Origin: Enterococcus cecorum DSM 20682 = ATCC 43198
GTDB taxonomy: Bacteria; Bacillota; Bacilli; Lactobacillales; Enterococcaceae
Length of the DNA: 64,000 bases
Reading direction: 5' to 3'
NCBI RefSeq assembly: GCF_000407565.1
Contig: NZ_ASWI01000006.1
Span: 1 to 64,000 of the forward strand
Position 1 is the stretch's first letter. Every line of letters starts with the position of its first letter. The translations under genes and the position numbers were made by a program. The notes beneath the pieces were generated by a model, which was not told the origin of the DNA, did not search any database, and was given only the letters and a program-made list of their open reading frames with translations. This document shows, piece after piece, positions 55,090 through 64,000 of the stretch.

Positions 55090-56632
55090 ACAACAATTTG
55101 TTGCGTTACTCAAACTGGGATTAATCCAAAGCAATCCCCAAATGACCAATCGTCTCCGTAGTAAAGGAAAGTATGGCGATGATTTAATCAAAGGTTTGTT
55201 GTTACAAAACCTGATATTCCCGATTTTTATTGTTATTTTGTATGGCGGTATATTCATGGTACAAAATCTCTACCAATATCCCGGACAATTTAATGGTTTG
55301 TTTTTGGTTTTAGTAGGCATTTCGCTATCTCAAGGCATTTCGCTTATTTACAATACTTTCTTTGATAATAATGATTTTGACCATTATAAAACCTTGCCCA
55401 TTCCGCTAAATTTAGTGATATGGAGCAAGTCTTTTATTACAGTCTTTACGATAATCATCTATCTGTTCCCTTGTTTAGCTGCCTTTATAAACTACAGTCT
55501 ACACTCAGGGACGAATCCTGTACTTGCTATCATTCTTTCCATCTTTTTATGGATTGTACTTATCGTTTTTATATTCTTGCTTTCATTATTGCTGCTTTTT
55601 GGTTTGAGTTTGATTCCGGCTTTCAAGCATCGCCTCAAACAAGTAGCAAAGGTTATGATGATTCTTACCTCAGTATTAGTTGTAATTGCCATCTTAATGA
55701 ATAGTTACACAGCGCAAAATTTAGAAGCTGCACCAGTTTTCTTTATCCGTCCATTGTTATTTGCACTAGCACAACCTTTTGCCATTCCAGGAGTGAGCAG
55801 TCTGCTTGGCCTTGTGATGGTGGTTGCATTGATGGTTATTCTTACACGCAGCAAAATCTATCCATTATTGAGCCAAAATGAAGTCAATGTCGTAACCAAA
55901 GCGACGAAAAAAGCAGTTGGTCAAAAAGATAACGCCCATTCTATTCTTTGGCGCTATCAATGGCGATTAATAGGAGAAAGTACTTTATTATTTCAAATTT
56001 TTAGTGCGACAATTTTATTACCATTATTTTTTGGCTTTAGTTTTATGCAGGTAATAGCAGAATTAAAAGCTGGCACTGAGTATTATGGCATCTTTTTATT
56101 GGTAGGTGTATTATTGGCTAGCTTAATTGTTACACCAAATAGTTTACCGGCCATCTTAGTTTCGCTTGAACGGCAAAATTTTCACTTTTTGGCTACTACA
56201 CCACAAGATATAAAAAAATATTTGCGCTTGAAATTCCAATTTATCTTAATTATTCAAGGAGCGCTAACACTTCTTATTCTACTTGGAATTGCATTGGTTG
56301 GTAAATTTACGTTATTAAGTGCAACCGTATTTGTTTTAGGCGGTGTTTTATATACGATTCCAGCAACAGCCAATTATTTACTAAAAGATTATCGTCAACC
56401 GTTCTTTGAGTGGAGTGATTATATCCAGTTAATTAATCGTGGTCGAAGTAATGCCAAGATGGTTTTAATTATGTTTGCTAAATGGATTGTGACAATTATC
56501 GCAGTGGTGGTTGCGGTTGTTTTAGTTGCGCTTTTTGGTGCTTTTTGGCCCAATATGCTCTTGTCATTACTAGTCGTTGGAGGAATTCTTGCAATGTATA
56601 TTTGGCAGATTCTAAAATGGCAAAAAATCTAA
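55082..56632 (+). CDS. ABC-2-like exporter permease
   Basis: 516 aa from the ATG at 55082, inside the end of the ATPase gene, with GTAGGTGAGG upstream. About ten to twelve hydrophobic helices in two halves, and a cytosolic stretch near VNVVTKATKKAVGQKDNAHS. The two-gene layout resembles YthP-YthQ or EcsAB of Bacillus, but it is longer than EcsB. Substrate unknown. Confidence 0.8.
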   Translation: MNKQQFVALLKLGLIQSNPQMTNRLRSKGKYGDDLIKGLLLQNLIFPIFIVILYGGIFMVQNLYQYPGQFNGLFLVLVGISLSQGISLIYNTFFDNNDFDHYKTLPIPLNLVIWSKSFITVFTIIIYLFPCLAAFINYSLHSGTNPVLAIILSIFLWIVLIVFIFLLSLLLLFGLSLIPAFKHRLKQVAKVMMILTSVLVVIAILMNSYTAQNLEAAPVFFIRPLLFALAQPFAIPGVSSLLGLVMVVALMVILTRSKIYPLLSQNEVNVVTKATKKAVGQKDNAHSILWRYQWRLIGESTLLFQIFSATILLPLFFGFSFMQVIAELKAGTEYYGIFLLVGVLLASLIVTPNSLPAILVSLERQNFHFLATTPQDIKKYLRLKFQFILIIQGALTLLILLGIALVGKFTLLSATVFVLGGVLYTIPATANYLLKDYRQPFFEWSDYIQLINRGRSNAKMVLIMFAKWIVTIIAVVVAVVLVALFGAFWPNMLLSLLVVGGILAMYIWQILKWQKI

Positions 56633-56640
56633 TCAATTCA

Positions 56641-56698
56641 AACCGAACATCCAAACTGTATGTGAATTTGTATACAGCAGATGTTCGGTTCTTTTTTT
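56641..56698 (+). terminator. Terminator of the ABC exporter unit
   Basis: AACCGAACATC pairs perfectly with GATGTTCGGTT (with an inner GTAT/ATAC stem), then CTTTTTTT. Confidence 0.88.
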
Positions 56699-56767
56699 GT
56701 TGATGAAAGATTGTTGTATGTTTACTTTATTGAATAATGTAAGAATTTGAAATCCTTTAATGAAAGT

Positions 56768-56796
56768 TAGTCATGGTCACAGTTTTCTGTTATAAT
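56768..56796 (+). promoter_or_regulatory. Promoter of the tsaB unit
   Basis: A perfect TATAAT (56791-56796) with a weak TAGTCA (56768-56773) 17 bases upstream. Confidence 0.5.
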
Positions 56797-56827
56797 AGAA
56801 AAGACATTGAAAAGGTAGGGAAAAAAC

Positions 56828-57550
56828 ATGAAAATTTTAGCGATGGATACTTCAAATGCAACCTTGGCAGTGGCTGTACATGAAGATCATCAACTACTCG
56901 GTCAAATTCAGACCACAGTAAATAAAAATCACAGCATCTCATTAATGCCAGCAATTGATCAATTAATGCAAATGGTCAATATAAAACCGACCGATCTTGA
57001 TCGCATTGTTGTGGCACAAGGACCAGGTTCATATACCGGTCTACGCATTGGAGTGACGACGGCCAAAACATTAGCGGATACCTTAAATATTGATTTGGTG
57101 GGCGTATCCAGTTTGAAAGTGCTCGCTGCAAATTGTGTCAATATTTCAGAAATTATTGTACCGATCTTTGATGCACGTCGTAAAAATGTATATGCTCAAG
57201 CTTTTATTTGGCAAGATGATCAGCTAGTAGAAGTCATGCCAGCCGGACACTATCCAATCGTTGAAGTGTTAGCGCATTTTAAAGATCAAGCCATTTATTT
57301 GGTCGGCAAAGATGTAGCAAAGTTCACTGATGAAATTGCGCAGTATGCACCACAAGCGAAAGTGAATACCATCGAAAACTGGCAATATCCCAGTGCAAGT
57401 ATATTAGCACAATTAGGTTGTACTCAAACACCAGTAGCGGATGTAGCTAGCTTTTTACCAACATATTTGAAGTTAGTAGAAGCTGAGGAGAAGTGGTTGC
57501 AGACCCACGCACAAGAAAAGAGCGATCAGGAATATGTGGAAAAAATCTAA
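56828..57550 (+). CDS. tsaB: tRNA t6A-modification protein TsaB
   Basis: 240 aa ASKHA-fold protein (MDTSNATLAVAVHE, QGPGSYTGLRIGVTTAKTLA). It is the non-catalytic partner of TsaD in making t6A37 on ANN-decoding tRNAs. First of four overlapping or closely spaced genes. Confidence 0.93.
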   Translation: MKILAMDTSNATLAVAVHEDHQLLGQIQTTVNKNHSISLMPAIDQLMQMVNIKPTDLDRIVVAQGPGSYTGLRIGVTTAKTLADTLNIDLVGVSSLKVLAANCVNISEIIVPIFDARRKNVYAQAFIWQDDQLVEVMPAGHYPIVEVLAHFKDQAIYLVGKDVAKFTDEIAQYAPQAKVNTIENWQYPSASILAQLGCTQTPVADVASFLPTYLKLVEAEEKWLQTHAQEKSDQEYVEKI

Positions 57551-58076
57551 AAATTTCATCTTTTCATTCATTACTCGTAGAAAACGCAAATATCACGCCA
57601 AACTCGTACGCTTTAATGCACTTGATTATTTGGTGCGCGAAATTTTCCCAACAGATATGAAAGAATTATTACGGATTGAACGTGTGGTGTATGAAGGTGA
57701 TTTACCATGGACGAGAAGTATTTTCTTGTCTGAGCTCTATTCGAAAAAGCCACACTTATATCTTGGCGTGTTTGATAAGCGTCAATTAGTCGCTTTTATC
57801 GGGATGCGTGTAGATATTTATGATGGACATGTGACCAATTTAGCGGTTTTACCACAATATCAAAAACAGGGGATTGCTTCTTTTTTATTAGGAGAAGTGG
57901 AGAAATTTGCCCGGAAAAATGTCTGTATGCAAATGAGTTTAGAAGTTCGTGTGACCAACTTAGATGCCCAACGCTTATATCGCAAATTTGGATTTATTTC
58001 CAGACGGCGCTTACCACGTTATTATGATAAAAATCATGAAGATGCCTTAGAAATGGTGAAAATGTTAGATGATTAG
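57534..58076 (+). CDS. rimI: Ribosomal protein S18 N-acetyltransferase RimI-like
   Basis: 180 aa GNAT. A basic N-terminal extension of about 35 residues precedes the acetyl-CoA motif VLPQYQKQGIASFLL and ARRLYRKFGF-type end (DAQRLYRKFGFISRRRLPRYY). It overlaps tsaB by 17 bases. RimI between tsaB and tsaD is a conserved order in Firmicutes. Confidence 0.85.
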   Translation: MWKKSKNFIFSFITRRKRKYHAKLVRFNALDYLVREIFPTDMKELLRIERVVYEGDLPWTRSIFLSELYSKKPHLYLGVFDKRQLVAFIGMRVDIYDGHVTNLAVLPQYQKQGIASFLLGEVEKFARKNVCMQMSLEVRVTNLDAQRLYRKFGFISRRRLPRYYDKNHEDALEMVKMLDD

Positions 58077-58545
58077 CAAAATTGATGAAAAAAATACAGT
58101 TAGCAAGATACAATTTTTAGAAGAACAAATCATTCAAATCTATCAAAAAATGAATCAAGCCTTTACGCATGGGGCACCTTGGACGTTGGAACAGTTTATG
58201 GCTGATTTGAATAGTACAGAGACCAATTATTTGTTTTTGGAAATACAAGCAAAATTGGTTGGCTTTGTTAGTTATCGTCAAATTCTTGATGAAATCGAAA
58301 TTGATGAAGTCCTAATTTTCAAAGAGTTTCAACATCTGGGCTTTGGCTATCAATTGATGCAAAAATTTCTACAAGAGTCTTTTGAAAAACAAGGGCAAAC
58401 TATTTTTTTAGAAGTCCGTCAAAGTAATCTGCCAGCCATTGCGCTATATGAAAAATGTGGGTTTAAACAAATAGCTAAACGTAAAAATTATTATCAACAT
58501 CCAGTAGAAGATGCTTGGATTTATCAATATCAAAGAGAGGATTAG
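58069..58545 (+). CDS. Second GNAT acetyltransferase, RimI-like
   Basis: 158 aa, overlapping the rimI stop codon. GNAT core: [21 protein letters not shown] and [26 protein letters not shown]. The acetyl-CoA loop (QHLGFGYQL) departs from the usual Q-x-x-G-x-G/A by one residue class but is plausible. Probably a diverged paralogue of the RimI before it; the substrate is unknown. Confidence 0.8.
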   Translation: MISKIDEKNTVSKIQFLEEQIIQIYQKMNQAFTHGAPWTLEQFMADLNSTETNYLFLEIQAKLVGFVSYRQILDEIEIDEVLIFKEFQHLGFGYQLMQKFLQESFEKQGQTIFLEVRQSNLPAIALYEKCGFKQIAKRKNYYQHPVEDAWIYQYQRED

Positions 58546-58552
58546 TAACAAC

Positions 58553-59572
58553 ATGAAAGAATTAATCTTAGCTATTGAAAGTTCTTGTGACGAAACTTCA
58601 GTGGCTGTGGTTTCTAGTGAGGATGAAATATTAAGTAATGTGATTGCTTCTCAGATAAAAAGTCATCGTCGTTTTGGAGGGGTTGTGCCTGAAGTAGCCA
58701 GTCGCCATCACGTCGAGCAAATCACCTTATGTATCAATGAAGCATTAAGTGAGGCAAACGTGAAACCCAGTGAGTTAAAAGCGGTGGCCGTAACGTTTGG
58801 ACCAGGCTTAGTAGGTTCGTTACTCATTGGTTTGTCAGCGGCTAAAGCTTTTGCCTGGGCGCATGGACTACCTTTAATTCCAGTCAATCACATGGCAGGA
58901 CATATTTATGCCGCCAAGTTTGTGCAACCACTAGAGTTTCCCTTAATGGCTTTATTGGTTAGTGGCGGTCATACAGAATTAGTCTATATGCAAGCAGATG
59001 GTGAATTTGAGATTATTGGCGAAACCCGTGATGATGCCGCTGGAGAAGCCTATGATAAAGTCGGTCGTGTGATGGGCTTAAGCTATCCAAGTGGGAAGGA
59101 AATTGATGAATTAGCTCATCGTGGGAAAGATACTTATCATTTTCCAAGAGCGATGATTCATGAAGATAATTTTGATTTTAGTTTTAGTGGCTTAAAGAGT
59201 GCCTTTATCAATTTGGTACATAATGCCAAACAGCGTAATGAAAGCCTTATTCAAGAAGATTTAGCCGCAAGTTTTCAAGCAAGTGTCGTCGAAGTACTAG
59301 TAACGAAGACCATTCGTGCTTGCCAAGAATATCCTGTGAAACAATTAATCGTTGCAGGAGGTGTGGCTGCTAATCAAGGACTAAGAGAAGCACTACGAGA
59401 AGCCATGACCGAAGCATTACCAGAAGTGACCTTATTAATTCCACCATTAAAATTATGTGGAGATAATGCTGCGATGGTGGCTAGTTACGCTTTTACTGCT
59501 ATGAAAAAAGGCGATTTTGCTGATTTAAGTCTTAATGCGAAACCATCATTGGCTTTTGAAAGAGAAGAATAG
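58553..59572 (+). CDS. tsaD: tRNA N6-threonylcarbamoyltransferase TsaD
   Basis: 339 aa. The start was set at the ATG at 58553, behind AGAGG; codons from 58511 overlap the GNAT gene. N-terminal [13 protein letters not shown], metal histidines in [22 protein letters not shown], and the end [12 protein letters not shown]. Catalytic partner of TsaB. Confidence 0.95.
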   Translation: MKELILAIESSCDETSVAVVSSEDEILSNVIASQIKSHRRFGGVVPEVASRHHVEQITLCINEALSEANVKPSELKAVAVTFGPGLVGSLLIGLSAAKAFAWAHGLPLIPVNHMAGHIYAAKFVQPLEFPLMALLVSGGHTELVYMQADGEFEIIGETRDDAAGEAYDKVGRVMGLSYPSGKEIDELAHRGKDTYHFPRAMIHEDNFDFSFSGLKSAFINLVHNAKQRNESLIQEDLAASFQASVVEVLVTKTIRACQEYPVKQLIVAGGVAANQGLREALREAMTEALPEVTLLIPPLKLCGDNAAMVASYAFTAMKKGDFADLSLNAKPSLAFEREE

Positions 59573-59581
59573 GAAGAATTT

Positions 59582-60355
59582 ATGGAAAAAGTATTGATAA
59601 GCATTGTCAGTCATAATAGTAGCGATATATTTCGGACGCTTGATTGTCTACAAAGAGAAGTGGGTCAAGATGAGCGGTTTGAAGTGGTCGTTTATGATAA
59701 TGCCTCAGAGGAAAGCTATCGTGAAAAATTACGAAAATATCCGTTTATCCGCTTAATTGAAGCATCGGAAAATCTAGGTTTTGGTCACGGACATAACCAA
59801 GTCTTGCTAAATACCTCAAGTAAATATGCGTTTATCTGCAATCCAGATATCATTGTGACAAAAGAAGTATTGACACATATGTTGACGTTGATTCAAAGAG
59901 ATAAAATTGCTGCCGTGAGTCCAAAAGTCTTAAATGAAGATGGTACGACCCAACATTTGGTACGGCATAAGTTAACGGTTTTCGATTATTTTTTACGCTT
60001 TGTGCCTTTTCAATTTGTCAAAAAGCTATTTGACGCGCGGCTAGCGGATTATGAGTGTCGCAATTTACCTGATGATAGAAGTAGTATTATTACAATGGGC
60101 TCGGGCTGCTTCATGCTAATAGATGTCGATGTATTTAAACAAATTCAAGGCTATGATGAACGCTTCTTTATGTATTTTGAAGATAATGATTTTTGTTTAC
60201 GCCTGAATCAAACGGGCAATCATATTTTGTATTCACCATTTGATACGGTGATTCATTTATATGGTAAGGGTGCACATCGTAGTCGAAAATTATTTATGGT
60301 CTTTATGCAATCAATGGCAAAATTTTTCAATAAGTGGGGATGGCGATGGTTTTAA
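59582..60355 (+). CDS. epaB: Family 2 glycosyltransferase (EpaB-like rhamnosyltransferase)
   Basis: 257 aa GT2 enzyme: nucleotide-binding VVVYDNASEES, donor DxD-like CNPDIIV, and acceptor region GYDERFFMYFEDNDFCLRL. Its position as the first of three glycosyltransferases before rmlACB is the epaBCD order of the enterococcal Epa polysaccharide locus. The substrate is inferred to be rhamnose. It starts 10 bases after tsaD; no epaA-like gene precedes it here. Confidence 0.8.
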   Translation: MEKVLISIVSHNSSDIFRTLDCLQREVGQDERFEVVVYDNASEESYREKLRKYPFIRLIEASENLGFGHGHNQVLLNTSSKYAFICNPDIIVTKEVLTHMLTLIQRDKIAAVSPKVLNEDGTTQHLVRHKLTVFDYFLRFVPFQFVKKLFDARLADYECRNLPDDRSSIITMGSGCFMLIDVDVFKQIQGYDERFFMYFEDNDFCLRLNQTGNHILYSPFDTVIHLYGKGAHRSRKLFMVFMQSMAKFFNKWGWRWF

Positions 60356-61173
60356 CATTACCTTATCTGGTGCAAGTTTGTTACGAAAAAAATTGGCAAG
60401 ACATACCAAATATCAAAGAAACAGCCCAACAAGTCGGTCAAACGATTAGCGGCTATTTATTGATTGATCATAGTTCAGTTGCGCAAAAAATACCGGCTGA
60501 TTTACCGATTACGTATATTCATCGCCCTGAAAATACCGGATTAGCCCAAGCATATAATATAGCCCTTGAGAGGATGGGGGATGCGCAATGGCTTATCTTA
60601 CTAGATCATGATACCGCGATTACAAGTGACTATTTTCAAGAAGTTTTTCAACAAAGCCAACACGTACCACAAGATTGTGTCGCGCTTTGTCCACAAGTCT
60701 TTGAAGAAAAGCGTCAAATCTCACCCATTCAAGCAAATCAATATATTAATCGCCATTTTCAAACATTAACTCCCGGACTATATCAGCAAAGAGTTATGGC
60801 TGTTAATTCTGCGACTGTTTTTCGTAAGTCTTTTCTTTTGCAACTCGGGGGATTTAATACACTATTTCCACTAGATTTTTTGGATCATTGGCTATTTTTC
60901 GAAATTTTTCAGCAACAAAAATCAGTTTATGTCCTTGAATCTAAACTACAGCATGAATTATCAGTCATGCATTATGAAAGCATGACAACCAAACGCTACC
61001 AATCTATTTTACAAGCAGAAAAAAATTATTATCAAAATTATGAAACACAACAACTTGACAATCATCGCAAACAATTATTAAAACGAACACTCAAACAATG
61101 GGTGAAGGTTAAAAATCGCCAAATTTGGAAGATGACTTTACGAAGTTATTTTGAGTTGAAACGAGGGAAGTAA
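60346..61173 (+). CDS. epaC: Glycosyltransferase of the Epa cluster (EpaC-like)
   Basis: 275 aa, with the start set at the ATG at 60346, overlapping the epaB end; GTG 60334 and ATG 60340 are also in frame. GT2 features: ITYIHRPENTGLAQAYNIAL, LLDHDTAI, LGGFNTLFPLDFLDHWLFF. Basic C-terminus (about 220-275), probably membrane-surface bound. Named by order and similarity of type. Confidence 0.75.
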   Translation: MVLTLPYLVQVCYEKNWQDIPNIKETAQQVGQTISGYLLIDHSSVAQKIPADLPITYIHRPENTGLAQAYNIALERMGDAQWLILLDHDTAITSDYFQEVFQQSQHVPQDCVALCPQVFEEKRQISPIQANQYINRHFQTLTPGLYQQRVMAVNSATVFRKSFLLQLGGFNTLFPLDFLDHWLFFEIFQQQKSVYVLESKLQHELSVMHYESMTTKRYQSILQAEKNYYQNYETQQLDNHRKQLLKRTLKQWVKVKNRQIWKMTLRSYFELKRGK

Positions 61174-61175
61174 CT

Positions 61176-61883
61176 ATGATTTCGGTCTGTATGACGACTT
61201 ATAATGGAGAAAAATATTTAAAAGCACAGTTATCAAGTATCCTCAGTCAGCTTTCTTATGATGATGAGTGTTTAATCTCTGATGATGGCTCCACTGATTA
61301 CACGATTGCAATTATTCAAGAATTTCAAAATAAATACCCACAAATTCGCTTGTTACAGGGGCCAAGAAAAGGCGTTATTGCTAATTTCAACTACTGCATC
61401 TCTCAAAGTAAAGGAGATTTTATCTTTTTAGCGGATCAAGATGATGTCTGGCATGCAGATAAGGTAGAAAAAATATTAGCTTTATTTCAACTGCATCCAC
61501 AAACCAAGTTGATTTTAAGTGATTTAGCCATTGTCGATTCTGATTTAAAACTTGTGCATGCTTCTTATTTTAAGTATAAAAAGGTTAAAACAGGAACGAT
61601 TGCCAATATTATTCGCAATCGCTATATCGGTGCAGGGATGGCCTTTCGCGCAGACTTAAAGCACGAAATTCTACCCATTCCTAAACATGTACCGATGCAT
61701 GATATGTTTATCGGAATTATGGCTGAACCAAATGTTGCGCTTTTACCAGAAGTTTTGACCGATTATCGTCGTCACGAGGACAATGCGAGCCAATTACAAA
61801 CCAAATCGTCCAAATTACAGCAACTTATCTGGCGTGTGAATCTGATTTGGGCCATTATTTACAAGAAATTCATTAGAAAATAA
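61176..61883 (+). CDS. epaD: Glycosyltransferase of the Epa cluster (EpaD-like)
   Basis: 235 aa GT2: MTTYNGEKYLKAQLSSILSQ, LISDDGSTDYT, LADQDDVWHADK (DxD), HDMFIGIMAE and TDYRRHEDNAS. ATG after GAGGGAAG. Rhamnose transfer is likely because the dTDP-rhamnose genes follow. Third in the series. Confidence 0.8.
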   Translation: MISVCMTTYNGEKYLKAQLSSILSQLSYDDECLISDDGSTDYTIAIIQEFQNKYPQIRLLQGPRKGVIANFNYCISQSKGDFIFLADQDDVWHADKVEKILALFQLHPQTKLILSDLAIVDSDLKLVHASYFKYKKVKTGTIANIIRNRYIGAGMAFRADLKHEILPIPKHVPMHDMFIGIMAEPNVALLPEVLTDYRRHEDNASQLQTKSSKLQQLIWRVNLIWAIIYKKFIRK

Positions 61884-61921
61884 AAATTTTTTTACATTTT
61901 TTTATCAAAATCTAGAAACTT

Positions 61922-61950
61922 GTGACAAATGTTTGGTAAAATGAGATAAT
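61922..61950 (+). promoter_or_regulatory. Internal promoter before rmlA
   Basis: GTGACA (61922-61927), a 17-base spacer, GATAAT (61945-61950), in the 100-base gap after epaD. No terminator precedes it. Confidence 0.5.
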
Positions 61951-61986
61951 CAGATAGTAAATAAAAGTTGAAGGAGATTTTTACTT

Positions 61987-62856
61987 ATGAAAGGAATTAT
62001 TCTAGCTGGCGGAAGTGGCACACGTCTATATCCATTAACTCGTGCAACTTCAAAACAATTAATGCCAATTTATGACAAACCAATGATTTATTATCCAATG
62101 TCTACTTTGATGTTGGCAGGAATTAAGGAAATCTTGATTATTTCTACCCCTCAAGATACACCACGATTTGAAGAATTATTCGGTGACGGTCATGAGCTAG
62201 GAATTCATATTGAATATGCTGTACAACCAAGTCCAGATGGATTAGCACAAGCCTTCATTATCGGTGAAGAATTTATCGGTGATGATAGTGTCTGCCTTGT
62301 TTTAGGAGATAATATTTATTATGGTGGCGGTTTATCAAAAATGTTGCAACGTGCTGCTAGCAAAACAGAAGGTGCGACGGTCTTTGGCTATCATGTCAAC
62401 GATCCAGAACGTTTTGGTGTGGTTGAATTTGACGAAAATATGACAGCTATCTCAATTGAAGAAAAACCAGAACATCCAAAATCAAATTATGCAGTAACAG
62501 GTCTTTACTTCTACGATAATGATGTGGTTGAAATTGCTAAAAATATTAAACCATCTGCGCGTGGTGAACTAGAAATTACTGATGTCAATAAAGTATATCT
62601 AGAACGCGGTAAATTATCTGTTGAAGTGATGGGTCGTGGTTTTGCATGGTTAGATACAGGCACACACGAATCTTTATTAGAAGCTTCTACCTTTATCGAA
62701 ACCATTGAAAAACGTCAAAACTTAAAAGTCGCATGTTTAGAAGAAATTGCTTATCGTATGGGGTATATCGGAAAAGAACAATTGGTTGAATTAGCACAAC
62801 CGTTGAAAAAAAATCAATATGGACAATATTTATTACGATTAGCTGCGCAAAACTAG
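61987..62856 (+). CDS. rmlA: Glucose-1-phosphate thymidylyltransferase
   Basis: 289 aa. [14 protein letters not shown] is the nucleotide motif; [12 protein letters not shown] and [15 protein letters not shown] are typical of RmlA. It makes dTDP-glucose, the first step to dTDP-L-rhamnose. AAGGAG ribosome site. Corresponds in order to epaE. Confidence 0.96.
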   Translation: MKGIILAGGSGTRLYPLTRATSKQLMPIYDKPMIYYPMSTLMLAGIKEILIISTPQDTPRFEELFGDGHELGIHIEYAVQPSPDGLAQAFIIGEEFIGDDSVCLVLGDNIYYGGGLSKMLQRAASKTEGATVFGYHVNDPERFGVVEFDENMTAISIEEKPEHPKSNYAVTGLYFYDNDVVEIAKNIKPSARGELEITDVNKVYLERGKLSVEVMGRGFAWLDTGTHESLLEASTFIETIEKRQNLKVACLEEIAYRMGYIGKEQLVELAQPLKKNQYGQYLLRLAAQN

Positions 62857-62867
62857 GAGGATTTGTT

Positions 62868-64000
<1,133 letters not shown>

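Overview
The window is chromosomal DNA of a low-GC Gram-positive coccus of the Lactobacillales, most likely Enterococcaceae (Enterococcus, Tetragenococcus, Vagococcus or a relative). The diagnostic pieces are the divergent mevalonate pair mvaS and mvaE, with mvaE a thiolase/HMG-CoA-reductase fusion, an epaBCD-rmlACB block of the rhamnose-polysaccharide (Epa) locus, a MapZ-type division protein next to dnaG-rpoD, and tRNA genes without an encoded CCA. Almost everything is housekeeping or central metabolism. I see no prophage, insertion sequence, CRISPR array or defence island. LAYOUT. 1-1707: two tRNA clusters sharing a near-identical His-Gln pair, on either side of a minus-strand C39-like peptidase. 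1773-4786: a three-gene ABC importer (TrpXYZ-like) on the minus strand, behind what looks like a complete leader-peptide attenuator. 4865-8613: mevalonate genes. 8663-11552: two unknown genes, a YejK-like protein and a membrane-anchored muramidase. 11558-14884: dnaG-rpoD. 15035-24966: mapZ, azlCD, cvfB, fur, xerD-scpAB-rluB, FMN riboswitch-ribU, and a WYL regulator. 25008-28359: ferredoxin, ypbB-recQ and a LysM protein. 28392-32378: cmk, rpsA, der, hup. 32401-33110: a frameshifted DUF554 gene. 33181-39824: a branched-chain amino-acid operon ilvD-B-N-C-A with a CodY-like box, a promoter and a leader-peptide attenuator. 39908-48869: TPR/YpiB pair, yitT, cca, an unknown 150-aa protein, an EndA-like nuclease, rpmG, folate cyclo-ligase, rhomboid, yqgQ-glcK and a rhodanese-like protein. 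48870-49321: a 125-nt inverted repeat and a small DUF3042-like gene. 49439-54256: galKETR. 54349-56698: ABC exporter. 56828-59572: tsaB-rimI-GNAT-tsaD. 59582-64000: epaBCD and rmlACB, with rmlB cut by the window edge. HOW THE GENES WORK TOGETHER. The ilv operon makes isoleucine and valine, while azlCD (branched-chain amino-acid export) lies elsewhere in the window. cca is needed to add CCA to the tRNAs here, which lack it. tsaB and tsaD form the t6A tRNA-modification pair. rmlACB supply dTDP-rhamnose for the adjacent Epa glycosyltransferases. ribU is controlled by FMN. The most interesting feature is regulatory: two separate operons, an aromatic-type ABC importer and the ilv operon, each carry a short leader ORF rich in the relevant amino acids followed by mutually exclusive hairpins and an intrinsic terminator. 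That is classical ribosome-mediated attenuation, in a group where T-boxes usually do this job. Several other intergenic stretches (22.7 kb, 23.6-23.8 kb, 49.0 kb, 11.6 kb) hold stable RNA-like hairpins that I cannot assign. All pairings were read by eye; no folding energies or database searches were run.
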